A DNA stretch of 64,000 nt from Fibrobacterota bacterium. GTDB lineage: Bacteria; Fibrobacterota; Chitinivibrionia; Chitinivibrionales; Chitinispirillaceae. The notes under the pieces were generated by a model. That model saw only the letters and a list, made by a program, of their open reading frames with translations, did no database searches and had not been told where the DNA came from. Positions 1-8,738 of the stretch are shown piece by piece. The stretch spans positions 186,001 through 250,000 of the forward strand of contig JAEYNR010000006.1 of NCBI GenBank assembly GCA_023412475.1. Reading direction: 5' to 3'. A program made the position numbers and the translations under genes. How positions within the stretch are numbered: the stretch's first letter is position 1; every line of letters starts with the position of its first letter.

Positions 1-1151
1 ATGGAATACTGAAAAAAGGTGATAAGATACAGTTTCTTTCAACAGGAAGAGATTATGAAGTGGATGAGATTGGTTTTTTTCGCATGGGACGTGTTTCAGT
101 AGGTGTTCTTTGTCCAGGTGAAGTAGGTTATGTAATTGCAAACATACGCACCACTTCTGATATTAAAACCGGTGATACTATCACCACCCGCCTTAATGGC
201 ACAACCGAAGCGATTGCAGGTTTTAAGGAAGTCAAGCCAATGGTGTTCAGTGGTATCTATCCGGTCGACAAGGCAGATTACGAGGATCTCCGGTCTGCAC
301 TGGAAAAGCTGCAACTCAATGATTCTTCTCTTAGTTATGAACCGGAGACATCCGCAGCACTTGGCTTTGGATTCAGAGCCGGGTTTCTGGGTCTTTTACA
401 TATGGAAATCATACAGGAACGTTTGTTCAGAGAGTTTAATGTAAACATTATTACCACCGTACCCAATGTAAGATATGTGGTCACTCTCAAAACCGGTGAA
501 GAAGTAATAGTGGAAAGCCCTGCAAAAATGCCTTCTGTTCAGGAAATCGACAGTATTAAAGAACCGATTTCCAAAATCCAGATTATCACTCCTTCCGAAT
601 TTGTGGGAGCGATTATGAAGCTTTGTGAGGAGAAGCGGGGCAAGTTGATAACCATGGAATATCTGGAAACTACCAGGGTCTGCATTCACTATAGAGTTCC
701 ACTTTCAGAGATGATCATTGATTTTTTTGACAGACTCAAGAGTATATCCAAAGGATATGCATCTATGGATTATGAGCTGGAGGGATATGTTCAGGATTCA
801 CTGGTCAAGCTTGACATTCTGATCAATGGCTCTCCTGTAGATGCATTCTCTACGATTGTTCACAGAGATAACTCTCACCATTTTGGAATTGCCATCACCT
901 CAAAGCTGAAGGAGCTTATACCCCGTCAGCAATATGAAGTTGCCATACAGGCAGCAATAGGGGCAAAAGTCATTGCCAGAACAACAGTCAAAGCATATCG
1001 TAAAGATGTCACATCGAAATGTTACGGAGGGGATATTTCCAGAAAACGCAAGCTTCTTGAGAAACAGAAGGAAGGTAAGAAGCGGATGAAGCAGATTGGG
1101 AATGTCGAAATTCCTCAAGAAGCATTTTTAGCTGTACTGAGCCGGGAGTAG
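1..1151 (+). CDS. lepA: Elongation factor 4 (LepA), 3' part
   Basis: This is the C-terminal two thirds of the ribosome back-translocase GTPase LepA/EF4, cut by the window edge. The frame is already open at base 3, so the annotated GTG at 60 is internal. About 383 residues are present out of roughly 600 usual for the family; the GTP-binding domain is missing. The translation shows the LepA beta-barrel and EF-G-like domains (for example the stretch FGFRAGFLGLLHMEIIQERL near residue 120) and the LepA-specific C-terminal domain ending in the basic SRKRKLLEKQKEGKKRMKQI segment. The next gene starts 6 bases after the stop, so lepA probably leads the operon lepA-lepB-like-trpBA. lepA next to a signal peptidase gene is a common bacterial arrangement. 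Identification is secure. Confidence 0.97.
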   Translation, partial: GILKKGDKIQFLSTGRDYEVDEIGFFRMGRVSVGVLCPGEVGYVIANIRTTSDIKTGDTITTRLNGTTEAIAGFKEVKPMVFSGIYPVDKADYEDLRSALEKLQLNDSSLSYEPETSAALGFGFRAGFLGLLHMEIIQERLFREFNVNIITTVPNVRYVVTLKTGEEVIVESPAKMPSVQEIDSIKEPISKIQIITPSEFVGAIMKLCEEKRGKLITMEYLETTRVCIHYRVPLSEMIIDFFDRLKSISKGYASMDYELEGYVQDSLVKLDILINGSPVDAFSTIVHRDNSHHFGIAITSKLKELIPRQQYEVAIQAAIGAKVIARTTVKAYRKDVTSKCYGGDISRKRKLLEKQKEGKKRMKQIGNVEIPQEAFLAVLSRE

Positions 1152-1157
1152 CAATGC

Positions 1158-2111
1158 ATGGATAAACGCGGACACACAAACAGACATTTTGACACTCAGG
1201 CATTTCTTTACCGTTCCATTATTCAGATATCTGTTATACTTGGGGTAGGAATTCTGGTGAAAATATCATTTGTAGATGTGATTAGAATGTCAGGCAACCA
1301 GATGCATCCTACGGTTCTCTCCGGAGATAGACTTCTGGTTTTCCGCTCTCCCTATCTTCCCATGTTTAAAAAAATGATAAAGCCCGGTTATAAAAAACCG
1401 GTACTTTTCAGGATGTCATCAGGCAAGAACAAACTGGGATGTCTGAGAATTGCAGCCCTCTCAACCGATACCGTCAGTATTGACAATGGTATGTTTATCA
1501 ACCTCGCTAACCCGGCGCTTACATTTCCATTCATCGGAAAAGACGACCAGATTCATCCCGAAGATTACTCTCCCCGCGATTATTTCAAGCCCTACCGTGT
1601 TCCCGCAACTGGGGATACGATTCTACTGGACAGTCTTTGCTCGCGTGATCTTTTTTTTGCAGTTTCTGTGATCAAACAGGAAAAACCTGAAAAATCTATC
1701 GCAGTAAAGCCATTATTGTTTATAGACGATTCACTGGCCAATAATTATCAGATATCAGGATTCACTCTTTATACTGGTTCAATCGATTCGATTCCTTCTG
1801 AATTAAGCACTGACTGGTTTTTCTGGGTCAGGCTGGAAAATTATCTGAAGCAGGTGAATACTCAAAGAACAGTTTCTCTATCATTTGCAGTAAAATTTGA
1901 CCAAACCCGGATTCATCACTATATTGTAAAGAATGATTATGTGTTTTTACTGGCTGATAACTGGAATTCCGGGTTGGACTCCAGGTATTTCGGTCCGGTA
2001 AAATCATCTAATATAATAGGAAGAGTATTCTCGGTACTCTGGTCCTACGAAAGGGAGCCCGGCAAAAAAGGTCAATTAAGACTTAACAGGCTTGGTAAAA
2101 TTATATCATGA
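1158..2111 (+). CDS. Signal peptidase I homologue lacking the catalytic Ser/Lys dyad
   Basis: A 317-residue membrane-anchored S26 family protein. A hydrophobic segment at about residues 20-42 is followed by the box B region and, near the C-terminus, an intact box E (ADNWNSGLDSRYFGPV). However, the catalytic serine that normally precedes Met in the SMxPT motif is replaced: the sequence reads GNQMHPTVLSGD with Gln at residue 48. The general-base lysine that normally precedes Arg in box D is Leu96 (CLRIAALSTDTV). A long insertion separates box D and box E, as in Gram-negative enzymes. The fold is therefore recognisable but peptidase activity by the usual mechanism is not expected. It lies 6 bases after lepA and overlaps trpB by ATGA, so it is co-transcribed. 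A second, active lepB should exist elsewhere. Role unknown. Confidence 0.85.
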   Translation: MDKRGHTNRHFDTQAFLYRSIIQISVILGVGILVKISFVDVIRMSGNQMHPTVLSGDRLLVFRSPYLPMFKKMIKPGYKKPVLFRMSSGKNKLGCLRIAALSTDTVSIDNGMFINLANPALTFPFIGKDDQIHPEDYSPRDYFKPYRVPATGDTILLDSLCSRDLFFAVSVIKQEKPEKSIAVKPLLFIDDSLANNYQISGFTLYTGSIDSIPSELSTDWFFWVRLENYLKQVNTQRTVSLSFAVKFDQTRIHHYIVKNDYVFLLADNWNSGLDSRYFGPVKSSNIIGRVFSVLWSYEREPGKKGQLRLNRLGKIIS

Positions 2112-3313
2112 AAAAACAGAAAAGATCTTTGCAGGGGTACTTTGGGCAGTTTGGAGGTCAATTCGCTCCTGAAGTACTGATGCCTGCACTAAAAGAGGTG
2201 GAAGAGGCTTTTTTATCTTTTAGTAATGACAGTAAAGCAATGGAAGAGCTTGATGAACTGCTCTGTAAATATGTAGGCCGTGAAACGCCTCTCTATTATG
2301 CATCAAGACTCACAGAGAAACTGGGTGGAGCGCGAATCTATCTCAAACGTGAAGATCTTAATCATACAGGTGCCCACAAGATTAATAATGCTCTCGGCCA
2401 GGCACTTCTTGCCCGCTATATGGGTAAAACCCGTATCATTGCAGAAACCGGGGCCGGACAGCATGGAGTTGCTACGGCAACGGCAGCAGCACTTTTAGGA
2501 CTAGATTGTGAAATTTACATGGGAACTATTGACATGGCTCGCCAGCGCCCCAATGTTTTCCGTATGAATATGCTGGGTACCAGAGTAGTTCCGGTTGACA
2601 GTGGTGGCAAAACACTCAAGGATGCTGTAAATGAAGCTTACCGTGACTGGTCGAAAACTGTCAGAAACACTCATTATGTGTTTGGCAGTGCTCTTGGGCC
2701 TCACCCTTTTCCTTCCATAGTAAGAGAATTTCAGTCTGTTATCGGTAAGGAAGCCCGTAAACAGATACTTCAAATTGAGAAACGATTGCCGGATGAAGTT
2801 GTTGCCTGTGTAGGGGGCGGTTCGAATTCTATTGGCATTTTTAGCGGTTTCATCGGAGATGATTCAGTAAAGTTAATCGGTGTAGAAGCTGGTGGAATGG
2901 GGATAAAAGGGAAAAAGCATGCAGCCCGATTAACTCCTAGCAGCTACTCTCGACCTGGAATACTTCACGGCTCCTTTTCTTTTGTTCTTCAAGACAAAAA
3001 CGGTCAGATACTCGACACCCATTCTGTTTCGGCAGGTCTTGATTATAGCGGAGTAGGTCCGGAGCATTCATGGCTCTGTGAGTCAAAAAAAGCACATTAT
3101 ACCTTTGCCACCGACAAGGAAGCTGTGCAGGCATTTACCGTTCTTTGTGAATGCGAAGGCATAATTCCTGCCCTGGAGTCATCACATGCGGTTGCCTATT
3201 GTATAAAACAGGCACCACAGCTTTCCAAAGATGCCATTATGATTATCAATTTGTCCGGACGGGGTGACAAGGATATATTCACGGTTGCTGATTACCTTGG
3301 AAAAACGATATGA
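2108..3313 (+). CDS. trpB: Tryptophan synthase beta subunit
   Basis: PLP enzyme joining indole and serine to make tryptophan, working in an alpha2beta2 complex with TrpA. At 401 residues it has the normal length. The PLP lysine is Lys91 in HTGAHKINN, followed by the characteristic AETGAGQHGVATATAAA segment, the phosphate-binding GGGSNSIG loop and the C-terminal SGRGDKD motif. It is the TrpB1 type that pairs with TrpA. The start overlaps the stop of the signal-peptidase-like gene (ATGA) and its own stop overlaps the trpA start in the same way, which indicates translational coupling. No trpC, trpD, trpE or trpF is nearby, so the pathway is split in this genome. Confidence 0.98.
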   Translation: MKKQKRSLQGYFGQFGGQFAPEVLMPALKEVEEAFLSFSNDSKAMEELDELLCKYVGRETPLYYASRLTEKLGGARIYLKREDLNHTGAHKINNALGQALLARYMGKTRIIAETGAGQHGVATATAAALLGLDCEIYMGTIDMARQRPNVFRMNMLGTRVVPVDSGGKTLKDAVNEAYRDWSKTVRNTHYVFGSALGPHPFPSIVREFQSVIGKEARKQILQIEKRLPDEVVACVGGGSNSIGIFSGFIGDDSVKLIGVEAGGMGIKGKKHAARLTPSSYSRPGILHGSFSFVLQDKNGQILDTHSVSAGLDYSGVGPEHSWLCESKKAHYTFATDKEAVQAFTVLCECEGIIPALESSHAVAYCIKQAPQLSKDAIMIINLSGRGDKDIFTVADYLGKTI

Positions 3314-4119
3314 ACAGATACCAGAAGACCTTTGAACTTCTTAAAAAGAAAAATGAAGCCGCCTGCATACCTTTTGCAGTCGCAGGTGATCCCGATATTG
3401 ACAAAAGTCTGGAAGTTTTTAAAGCCTACATAGATGGCGGTGCGGACATTCTGGAGATAGGATACCCTTTTTCTGATCCTGTTGCAGATGGGCCTGTCAA
3501 TCAGCGGGCTTCACAGAGAGCTATTACTTCCGGCCTTAACCATGCCAGGTTTTTCTCTCTGATAAAAAAAATCAGAATCTATTCTGAAATCCCTGTCGGG
3601 ATTCTCCTTTATACAAATTCCATCTATCACCTGGGATATGAACAGTTCTGCAAGAAAGCTGCTGATGCGGGCATTGATAGCCTGCTGGTTGCTGATTTAC
3701 CACCCGAAGAATCTTCAGAGTTCGCCAAAGCCACAAAATCCTGCGGGATAGGAAGAGTGTATATCGTTTCTGAGCTGACTTCCGCTCAAAGAATCAAATA
3801 TATATGCGACAATGTGGATTCCTTTGTTTATGTGGTCAGTCGCCTGGGAGCAACAGGCGCAGGAAAAGATCTTAGCAGTTCAGTTCCTCAGACCATCTCA
3901 AGAATCAGAAGTATTACAGACAAACCTCTGGCTGTGGGTTTTGGTATCTCCACTCCGGAACATGTAGCGGAGGTGGTAAAAACGGGAGCAGACGGGGTTA
4001 TTATCGGAAGTGCACTCGTGTCACTTATCGAAACCAATCTTACTAGGACTAATGGACTGTCATCCGTTCTTAAAAAGAAAATTATCTCTTACAAAGCCGC
4101 AACCCGGCTTAAGGACTGA
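3310..4119 (+). CDS. trpA: Tryptophan synthase alpha subunit
   Basis: Cleaves indole-3-glycerol phosphate to indole, which is channelled to TrpB. It is a 269-residue TIM barrel of normal length. Both catalytic acids are present at the canonical numbers, Glu49 (LEIGYPFSDP) and Asp60 (VADGP). The phosphate-binding end of the barrel is visible as GFGISTPEHV and GADGVIIGSALV. The start codon overlaps the trpB stop (ATGA), so the two subunits are translationally coupled. The gene closes this sub-operon; 84 bases separate it from the chorismate mutase gene. Confidence 0.98.
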   Translation: MNRYQKTFELLKKKNEAACIPFAVAGDPDIDKSLEVFKAYIDGGADILEIGYPFSDPVADGPVNQRASQRAITSGLNHARFFSLIKKIRIYSEIPVGILLYTNSIYHLGYEQFCKKAADAGIDSLLVADLPPEESSEFAKATKSCGIGRVYIVSELTSAQRIKYICDNVDSFVYVVSRLGATGAGKDLSSSVPQTISRIRSITDKPLAVGFGISTPEHVAEVVKTGADGVIIGSALVSLIETNLTRTNGLSSVLKKKIISYKAATRLKD

Positions 4120-4203
4120 TGCCCAAAGGAAAAAATACTGTTCCAGAATATCATTATTTGTACAAAAGCTTGAGAATTACTAACTGAAGGTAAAAGTTAT
4201 AAT

Positions 4204-4947
4204 ATGAATGAACTCAGCAGCCTTGAAAGTATTGCAGCACATCTTGAAGCACTGGAGGAGACGATTATCTCCAGGTTACTTGAACGGGCACAATTCTGTG
4301 AAAATCTGCGGGTTTATCAACCTGGGCAAAGCGGCTTTACCGGTGAATCGAATCGGTGTCTCTTTGATATTCGTCTGAGATACCAGGAAGAAATCGACAG
4401 CCGATTTGGTCGTTTCTGTGTGCCTGAAGAACGTCCTTTTAACAAGGACCTTCCGGTTACTCATCGCCAGGTGTTGTTCTCCAAAATGGATGTCGCCATT
4501 GATAATTACGAAAAAGTAAACCTTACAGATACTATTAAAAATAACTACTTTGAGCTGATCCCCACACTCTGCAGACCTGGCGATGATGGTCAGTATGGTT
4601 CTACCGTTGAATATGATGTCTCTGCTGTTCAGGCCATCTCCCGTCGCATCCATTTTGGCTCTATGTATATTTCTGAAAGAAAATACAGAGAAAATCCGGA
4701 TATTTTTCGCAAACTGGTTGAACAAAATGACACCCAGGGTATTCTTGAACGTATCACCCGAAAATCGGTGGAAGATCTGATCATTGCCAGAATCAGAGAG
4801 AAAACTTATTCTACGCAAGCTTCCATAAACCGCCTGATCAGGCATTTTGTTGATCCCGAGATCATTGTCAATTTTTATCAGCATACAATCATACCACTCA
4901 CCAAAAAAGGTGAAATTCTGTATATTCTAAACAGATGGAAAGACTGA
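4204..4947 (+). CDS. Chorismate mutase, eukaryote-like AroQ-beta type
   Basis: This 247-residue protein resembles the all-helical yeast/plant chorismate mutase rather than the ~90-residue bacterial AroQ. Diagnostic stretches are QAISRRIHFG near residue 143, SVEDLIIARI near residue 197 and the C-terminal IIPLTKKGEILYIL. By eye, catalytic residues equivalent to yeast Arg157, Glu198, Thr242 and Glu246 are kept. The counterpart of yeast Arg16 appears to be Ala11, and that of Asn194 appears to be Arg; one residue is inserted before the conserved Lys. Activity or its regulation may therefore differ. A GAAGG Shine-Dalgarno lies upstream. The gene overlaps tyrA, which supplies the next step (prephenate to hydroxyphenylpyruvate), so the role in tyrosine/phenylalanine synthesis is well supported by context. 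Confidence 0.85.
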   Translation: MNELSSLESIAAHLEALEETIISRLLERAQFCENLRVYQPGQSGFTGESNRCLFDIRLRYQEEIDSRFGRFCVPEERPFNKDLPVTHRQVLFSKMDVAIDNYEKVNLTDTIKNNYFELIPTLCRPGDDGQYGSTVEYDVSAVQAISRRIHFGSMYISERKYRENPDIFRKLVEQNDTQGILERITRKSVEDLIIARIREKTYSTQASINRLIRHFVDPEIIVNFYQHTIIPLTKKGEILYILNRWKD

Positions 4948-6053
4948 TGACATTCGCACCCTCAATGATTACCATTTACAGTGTCGGGCTTCTGGGAGGA
5001 TCGCTGGGATTGGCCCTGAAAAATTCCGGGTTTACAGGTAAAATTGTCGGGCTCTCCTCTGGAAAAAATATCAAGGCTGCCCTGGAACTAGGATGTATTG
5101 ATGAGGGTCATCCATACAGCGATCTGGAAAAGGTTATTACCAACACTGATCTGCTTATTCTTTGTTCTCCTATAAATGCAATCATTAAAACCATTGACAA
5201 TTTGAGCAGAATAAAACTCCCTGAGGGTCTGATAGTAACCGACGTGGGAAGCACAAAACATCAGATAATGACAACTGCAAAGAATCTTCCACCTCATGTG
5301 CAGTTTATCGGTGGTCATCCTATGGCCGGCTCTGAAAAAAGTGGTCCTGATGCTTCTGATCCCTACCTTTTCCAGAATGCTATCTATGTACTTACACCTG
5401 CCAATGGAAGCCCTTCTGAAAAAGAACACTCTTTGGCCGATTTTCTGGAAACTTTTCTGGGTTGCCGAACTCTTTTTCTCGCCCCTGACACTCACGACAA
5501 AATTGCAGCCACTGTAAGCCATGTTCCTCACCTGCTGGCTGTTGCACTGGTTTGCCTTGCTCAAAAGATGGAAGCTACAATACCTGGTACATTGACACTG
5601 GCAGCGGGCGGATTTAGAGATATGACCAGAATCGCATCCGCACCTTATGACATGTGGCATGATATTCTATTTACTAATAGAAGCGCAGTTCAGAACATAC
5701 TGGATTCCTATATTGATACTTTGCAGCAGATTAAAGAAAGTCTTATAGATGATTCGCTGCGAAGCTGTTTTGAACAGGCTGGGACAATTCGTGCAGGGAT
5801 ACCTTCCAACAGCAAAGGATTCCTGAAAAAACTTAGCGAAGTGCTGGTACTTGCCAAGGATCAACCTGGTTTTATTGCCGAACTTTCATCTATACTTGCT
5901 AAGAATAAATTTAATATTAAAGATATAGAGGTACTGAAGGTCCGTGAAGGAGATGGTGGCACAATACGTCTGGCTTTTGAGAATCAGGATATTGCCAGAA
6001 GTGCGATTTCAATTCTTATCCAGAACGGATTTTCGGCAAGGGAAAGGTTATAA
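4935..6053 (+). CDS. tyrA: Prephenate dehydrogenase with C-terminal ACT domain
   Basis: NAD(P)-dependent oxidative decarboxylation of prephenate for tyrosine synthesis. The Rossmann glycine motif is GLLGGSLG near residue 18. The family signature GGHPMAGSE and the catalytic-site TVSHVPHLLA are intact. Residues about 305-372 form an ACT-type regulatory domain (DQPGFIAELSSILAKNKFNI), which suggests feedback by an aromatic amino acid. Two starts are possible: ATG 4935, 13 bases inside the upstream gene, or ATG 4947, which forms TGATG with the upstream stop and has GGAAAG just before it. The second would remove four residues and looks at least as likely. Length 372 residues. Confidence 0.95.
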   Translation: MERLMTFAPSMITIYSVGLLGGSLGLALKNSGFTGKIVGLSSGKNIKAALELGCIDEGHPYSDLEKVITNTDLLILCSPINAIIKTIDNLSRIKLPEGLIVTDVGSTKHQIMTTAKNLPPHVQFIGGHPMAGSEKSGPDASDPYLFQNAIYVLTPANGSPSEKEHSLADFLETFLGCRTLFLAPDTHDKIAATVSHVPHLLAVALVCLAQKMEATIPGTLTLAAGGFRDMTRIASAPYDMWHDILFTNRSAVQNILDSYIDTLQQIKESLIDDSLRSCFEQAGTIRAGIPSNSKGFLKKLSEVLVLAKDQPGFIAELSSILAKNKFNIKDIEVLKVREGDGGTIRLAFENQDIARSAISILIQNGFSARERL

Positions 6054-6059
6054 ACAGTA

Positions 6060-7409
6060 ATGCTTACTGTTAATCCGGTAAAATCACTTCAGGGCAAGTT
6101 CGATCTTCCATCGAGTCAGGATCTGTTTCTTCTTGCAGTTGTGACTGCTGTAGCTTCCAACCAACCAGTAGTAATTTCACCAATAAAAGAATCTCCATTA
6201 TTAAACCACTGGTGTAATGAATTCAGCAGCCTGGCATCATTTCAGTTTGATTCAAACTCATGTACTGTCAAGCCATTCGTCGGTGAAGAGGCTACCTCCT
6301 TTCTGATGCTTAATTATGATTACCTGCCTTATAGGGATCTGATAGTCTTTCTTCTTCTTGGTATAGGGAAAACGGTTGCTTTCCGTTCTATTTCCCAAAA
6401 GAGAATAGATGTTATTTGTGAAACAATACGTAGATACGGAGCAGACTGCGAAGTTAAGACCTTTGATGGCCAACCAGGTATCACCTTAAGCAAACATCCA
6501 TCAATCAGTGAAAAATTCAAAGTGGAGGAAAAAGATCTCTCTCCGCTGATGGGTTTATACATTGGTATCAGGTCATCATTTACATTGCAGACTACTTTCC
6601 CATTTGCTAATCCATTACGCCATCTGGCACCGGTTTTCGGACACGAAATCAGCTTTAAAAGTGCGGTTCCAAGAGAAATTGATCCTTTTTCAAGACGCAT
6701 AAAAATGCTACAGTCTGCAACGAGCAAAAATCAGGGTCAGAAATTTACCCTCACATGTGACTTTTCTAAACCCAAGGCTTCTGAAAAACCGATTGAAATT
6801 TCACTTCCCGGCGATGAAGTGCTCGGCACAGTGATGCTGAGTGCAAAAAGTCTTTTCCCAAAAGGATCTTTTGTAATAAGTAATATGCCCCTTGAGACCT
6901 GGGCTGCGCCGGCACTGAGCTTTATCCGTAAAATGGGCTGTAAAGTATCAGTTCAGGAGACCCATCGCACTTCTTTTGGATCTGCAGGAATGTTCAGCAT
7001 TCAAAAATGTGAGCTTGTAGGAAGGAAAGTAGAATGCAACCCCTCCTCACTATACAGTGCTCACTTGCCTGCGATGACTGTGCTGGCAGCATTTGCAAAG
7101 GGGCAGTCGGTCTTCCGCAATCTTCAGGACTTACGCAATGATGATCCAGACGGAATAGAGCAGCTTGAAACCTGTATCCGCACACTTGGCGCCAGACACG
7201 GGGAAATGCCAGATGGTATTGTTATGGATGGCGGGAAGGATTTTGATGGTTTCGACCTGACCGGTAATATTCCTGCACATATCGCTGCAAGCTTCGCTAT
7301 TGCAGCTTTAAAGTGTATAGGTACCACTACAATCGAAGATCAAGCCTTAAAGATGCGTTGGCCGGATTTCGAAAGTTTCTTGTCGAAGTTATGTGAAGCA
7401 CGATCTTAG
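6060..7409 (+). CDS. EPSP synthase (AroA) homologue with degenerate active site
   Basis: A 449-residue open frame whose overall layout follows AroA: an N-terminal beta-alpha segment (LPSSQDLFLLAVVTAVAS), the mid-protein LPGDEVLGTVMLSAKS matching the GDxSSAxxFLxAA element, AMTVLAAFAKGQSVFRNL, and the C-terminal WPDFESFLSKL matching SFPDFF. Nearly every catalytic element is altered. The substrate lysine of PGSKS is Gln, the GNAGTAMRP loop is gone, the SSQ triad is missing, the catalytic Asp of DMNHIPD is Ser, and KETDR reads NDDPD. Six bases separate it from tyrA, so it belongs to the aromatic operon. It is probably not an active EPSP synthase. It could be a regulatory or scaffolding paralogue, or act on another substrate. 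The full-length open frame argues for selection. Confidence 0.75.
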   Translation: MLTVNPVKSLQGKFDLPSSQDLFLLAVVTAVASNQPVVISPIKESPLLNHWCNEFSSLASFQFDSNSCTVKPFVGEEATSFLMLNYDYLPYRDLIVFLLLGIGKTVAFRSISQKRIDVICETIRRYGADCEVKTFDGQPGITLSKHPSISEKFKVEEKDLSPLMGLYIGIRSSFTLQTTFPFANPLRHLAPVFGHEISFKSAVPREIDPFSRRIKMLQSATSKNQGQKFTLTCDFSKPKASEKPIEISLPGDEVLGTVMLSAKSLFPKGSFVISNMPLETWAAPALSFIRKMGCKVSVQETHRTSFGSAGMFSIQKCELVGRKVECNPSSLYSAHLPAMTVLAAFAKGQSVFRNLQDLRNDDPDGIEQLETCIRTLGARHGEMPDGIVMDGGKDFDGFDLTGNIPAHIAASFAIAALKCIGTTTIEDQALKMRWPDFESFLSKLCEARS

Positions 7410-7538
7410 GGAAATCTGTCCGTAATAGGAGAGAAATATCAAATCGGATTTAAGCTATAAAATGGATAATAATTAACTCTAAAGTCACATTAGTTTTCTT
7501 TGTCTTGAAATTTTTTCTCTGATTTAAACAGATTTGCC

Positions 7539-7591
7539 ATTGTTTAGGTATTAATTTCTGATTTGATATTGTTTAGAATTAATTTCTGATT
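7539..7591 (+). repeat. Imperfect direct repeat upstream of nadK
   Basis: Two adjacent copies of an AT-rich unit, ATTGTTTAG followed by (GT)ATTAATTTCTGATT, start at 7539 and 7568. They lie in the leader between the aroA-like gene and nadK. The function is unknown; the copies could be operator-like sites or simple duplication. Confidence 0.6.
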
Positions 7592-7652
7592 GTACCTGAT
7601 TCTGTATTGTTCATCTTTAATATTAGGTTTTGTTAAGGGTAAAAATTCTGCT

Positions 7653-8534
7653 ATGAAACAACTCTCTTCATTCGGTGTAATTGCATTCAAGGAATCATCC
7701 CTGATAAAAGATGTGTTACTCAGAATCAAGAGTTGGGCAGAGCAGAGCTCTGTACCGGTTTTTTTCCATCCTTTTGTCAGTAATCAGATTGGGTCCGATG
7801 CCCTGGTTTCACCTTCAGAATGTGAATTTCTGCAAAGCAGTGATGCGATTGTATCGGTTGGCGGTGATGGCACTTTTCTCTCTGTTGCACACATGTGCCG
7901 ATTTACAGAAAAACCTATCGTAGGAGTCAATCTTGGTGGTCTGGGATTTCTTACCGATATCAGCCCTGATGAAATAGAAACCACTTTAGATAAGATCAAA
8001 TCAGGACAATTCAATACTATCAGCCGTATGGTATTGGAAGCTATACTTTACAGAGAAAATAAGCCGATGTGCAAGTTTCATGCTCTTAACGATGTCTTCA
8101 TAAACAGAATTAATACTCCCAAACTGACTTCTATCTCTGTCTGGTATGGAAATGATTTTATCACCGATTTTTACGCTGATGGAATAATTGTAGCTACCCC
8201 CAATGGCTCGACAGCCTATTCACTTTCTGCAGGTGGGCCTATAGTAGAACCAAATGTCAAAGCCTTTCTCTTAACTCCCATCTGCCCTCACTCTCTGACC
8301 GAGCGACCCATTATATTGCCTTCCGATAAGAATATACGATTAGTGGTCAACGAAAAGAATCCAGATCTGCTTTTCAGTGCAGATGGTCTGGAATCGATTC
8401 GACTTCAGAGCGGAGACCAGATCGTGGTTAGTTATGGCGGAGCCAGAACCAATCTGATTCAGCTAACAGATGTTTCCTATTTCGGGCTACTTAGAAGGAA
8501 ACTGAACTGGGGGAAGGGATGGAAGAAGATCTGA
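7653..8534 (+). CDS. nadK: NAD kinase
   Basis: Phosphorylates NAD to NADP in the cytoplasm. The ATG at 7653 is chosen because homology begins at MKQLSSFGVIAFK; the frame is open further upstream, but those residues are not family-like. The protein has 293 residues, the usual size. The kinase signature VGGDGTFL near residue 70, the NAD-binding NGSTAYSLSAGGPI and the C-terminal-domain TPICPHSLTERPI are all intact. It sits between the aromatic cluster and recN; nadK-recN adjacency is common in bacteria. Confidence 0.97.
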   Translation: MKQLSSFGVIAFKESSLIKDVLLRIKSWAEQSSVPVFFHPFVSNQIGSDALVSPSECEFLQSSDAIVSVGGDGTFLSVAHMCRFTEKPIVGVNLGGLGFLTDISPDEIETTLDKIKSGQFNTISRMVLEAILYRENKPMCKFHALNDVFINRINTPKLTSISVWYGNDFITDFYADGIIVATPNGSTAYSLSAGGPIVEPNVKAFLLTPICPHSLTERPIILPSDKNIRLVVNEKNPDLLFSADGLESIRLQSGDQIVVSYGGARTNLIQLTDVSYFGLLRRKLNWGKGWKKI

Positions 8535-8738
8535 GAGGACATAAACCAGGATCAATGATTGCTTTTTTAAAGGTCTAAATGGAAATATCCGACTTTGAAA
8601 GTATACTTTTACCGGTTCAGCTCTCTTATTGGACTCAATTAGAAAACATTGTTTTGGAATCGTTATTTTCTGACAGTACTGTCCACCTTCCCGAAAATTA
8701 TTTATTTTTCAAATTCAACCATTATATAAAAACCAATT

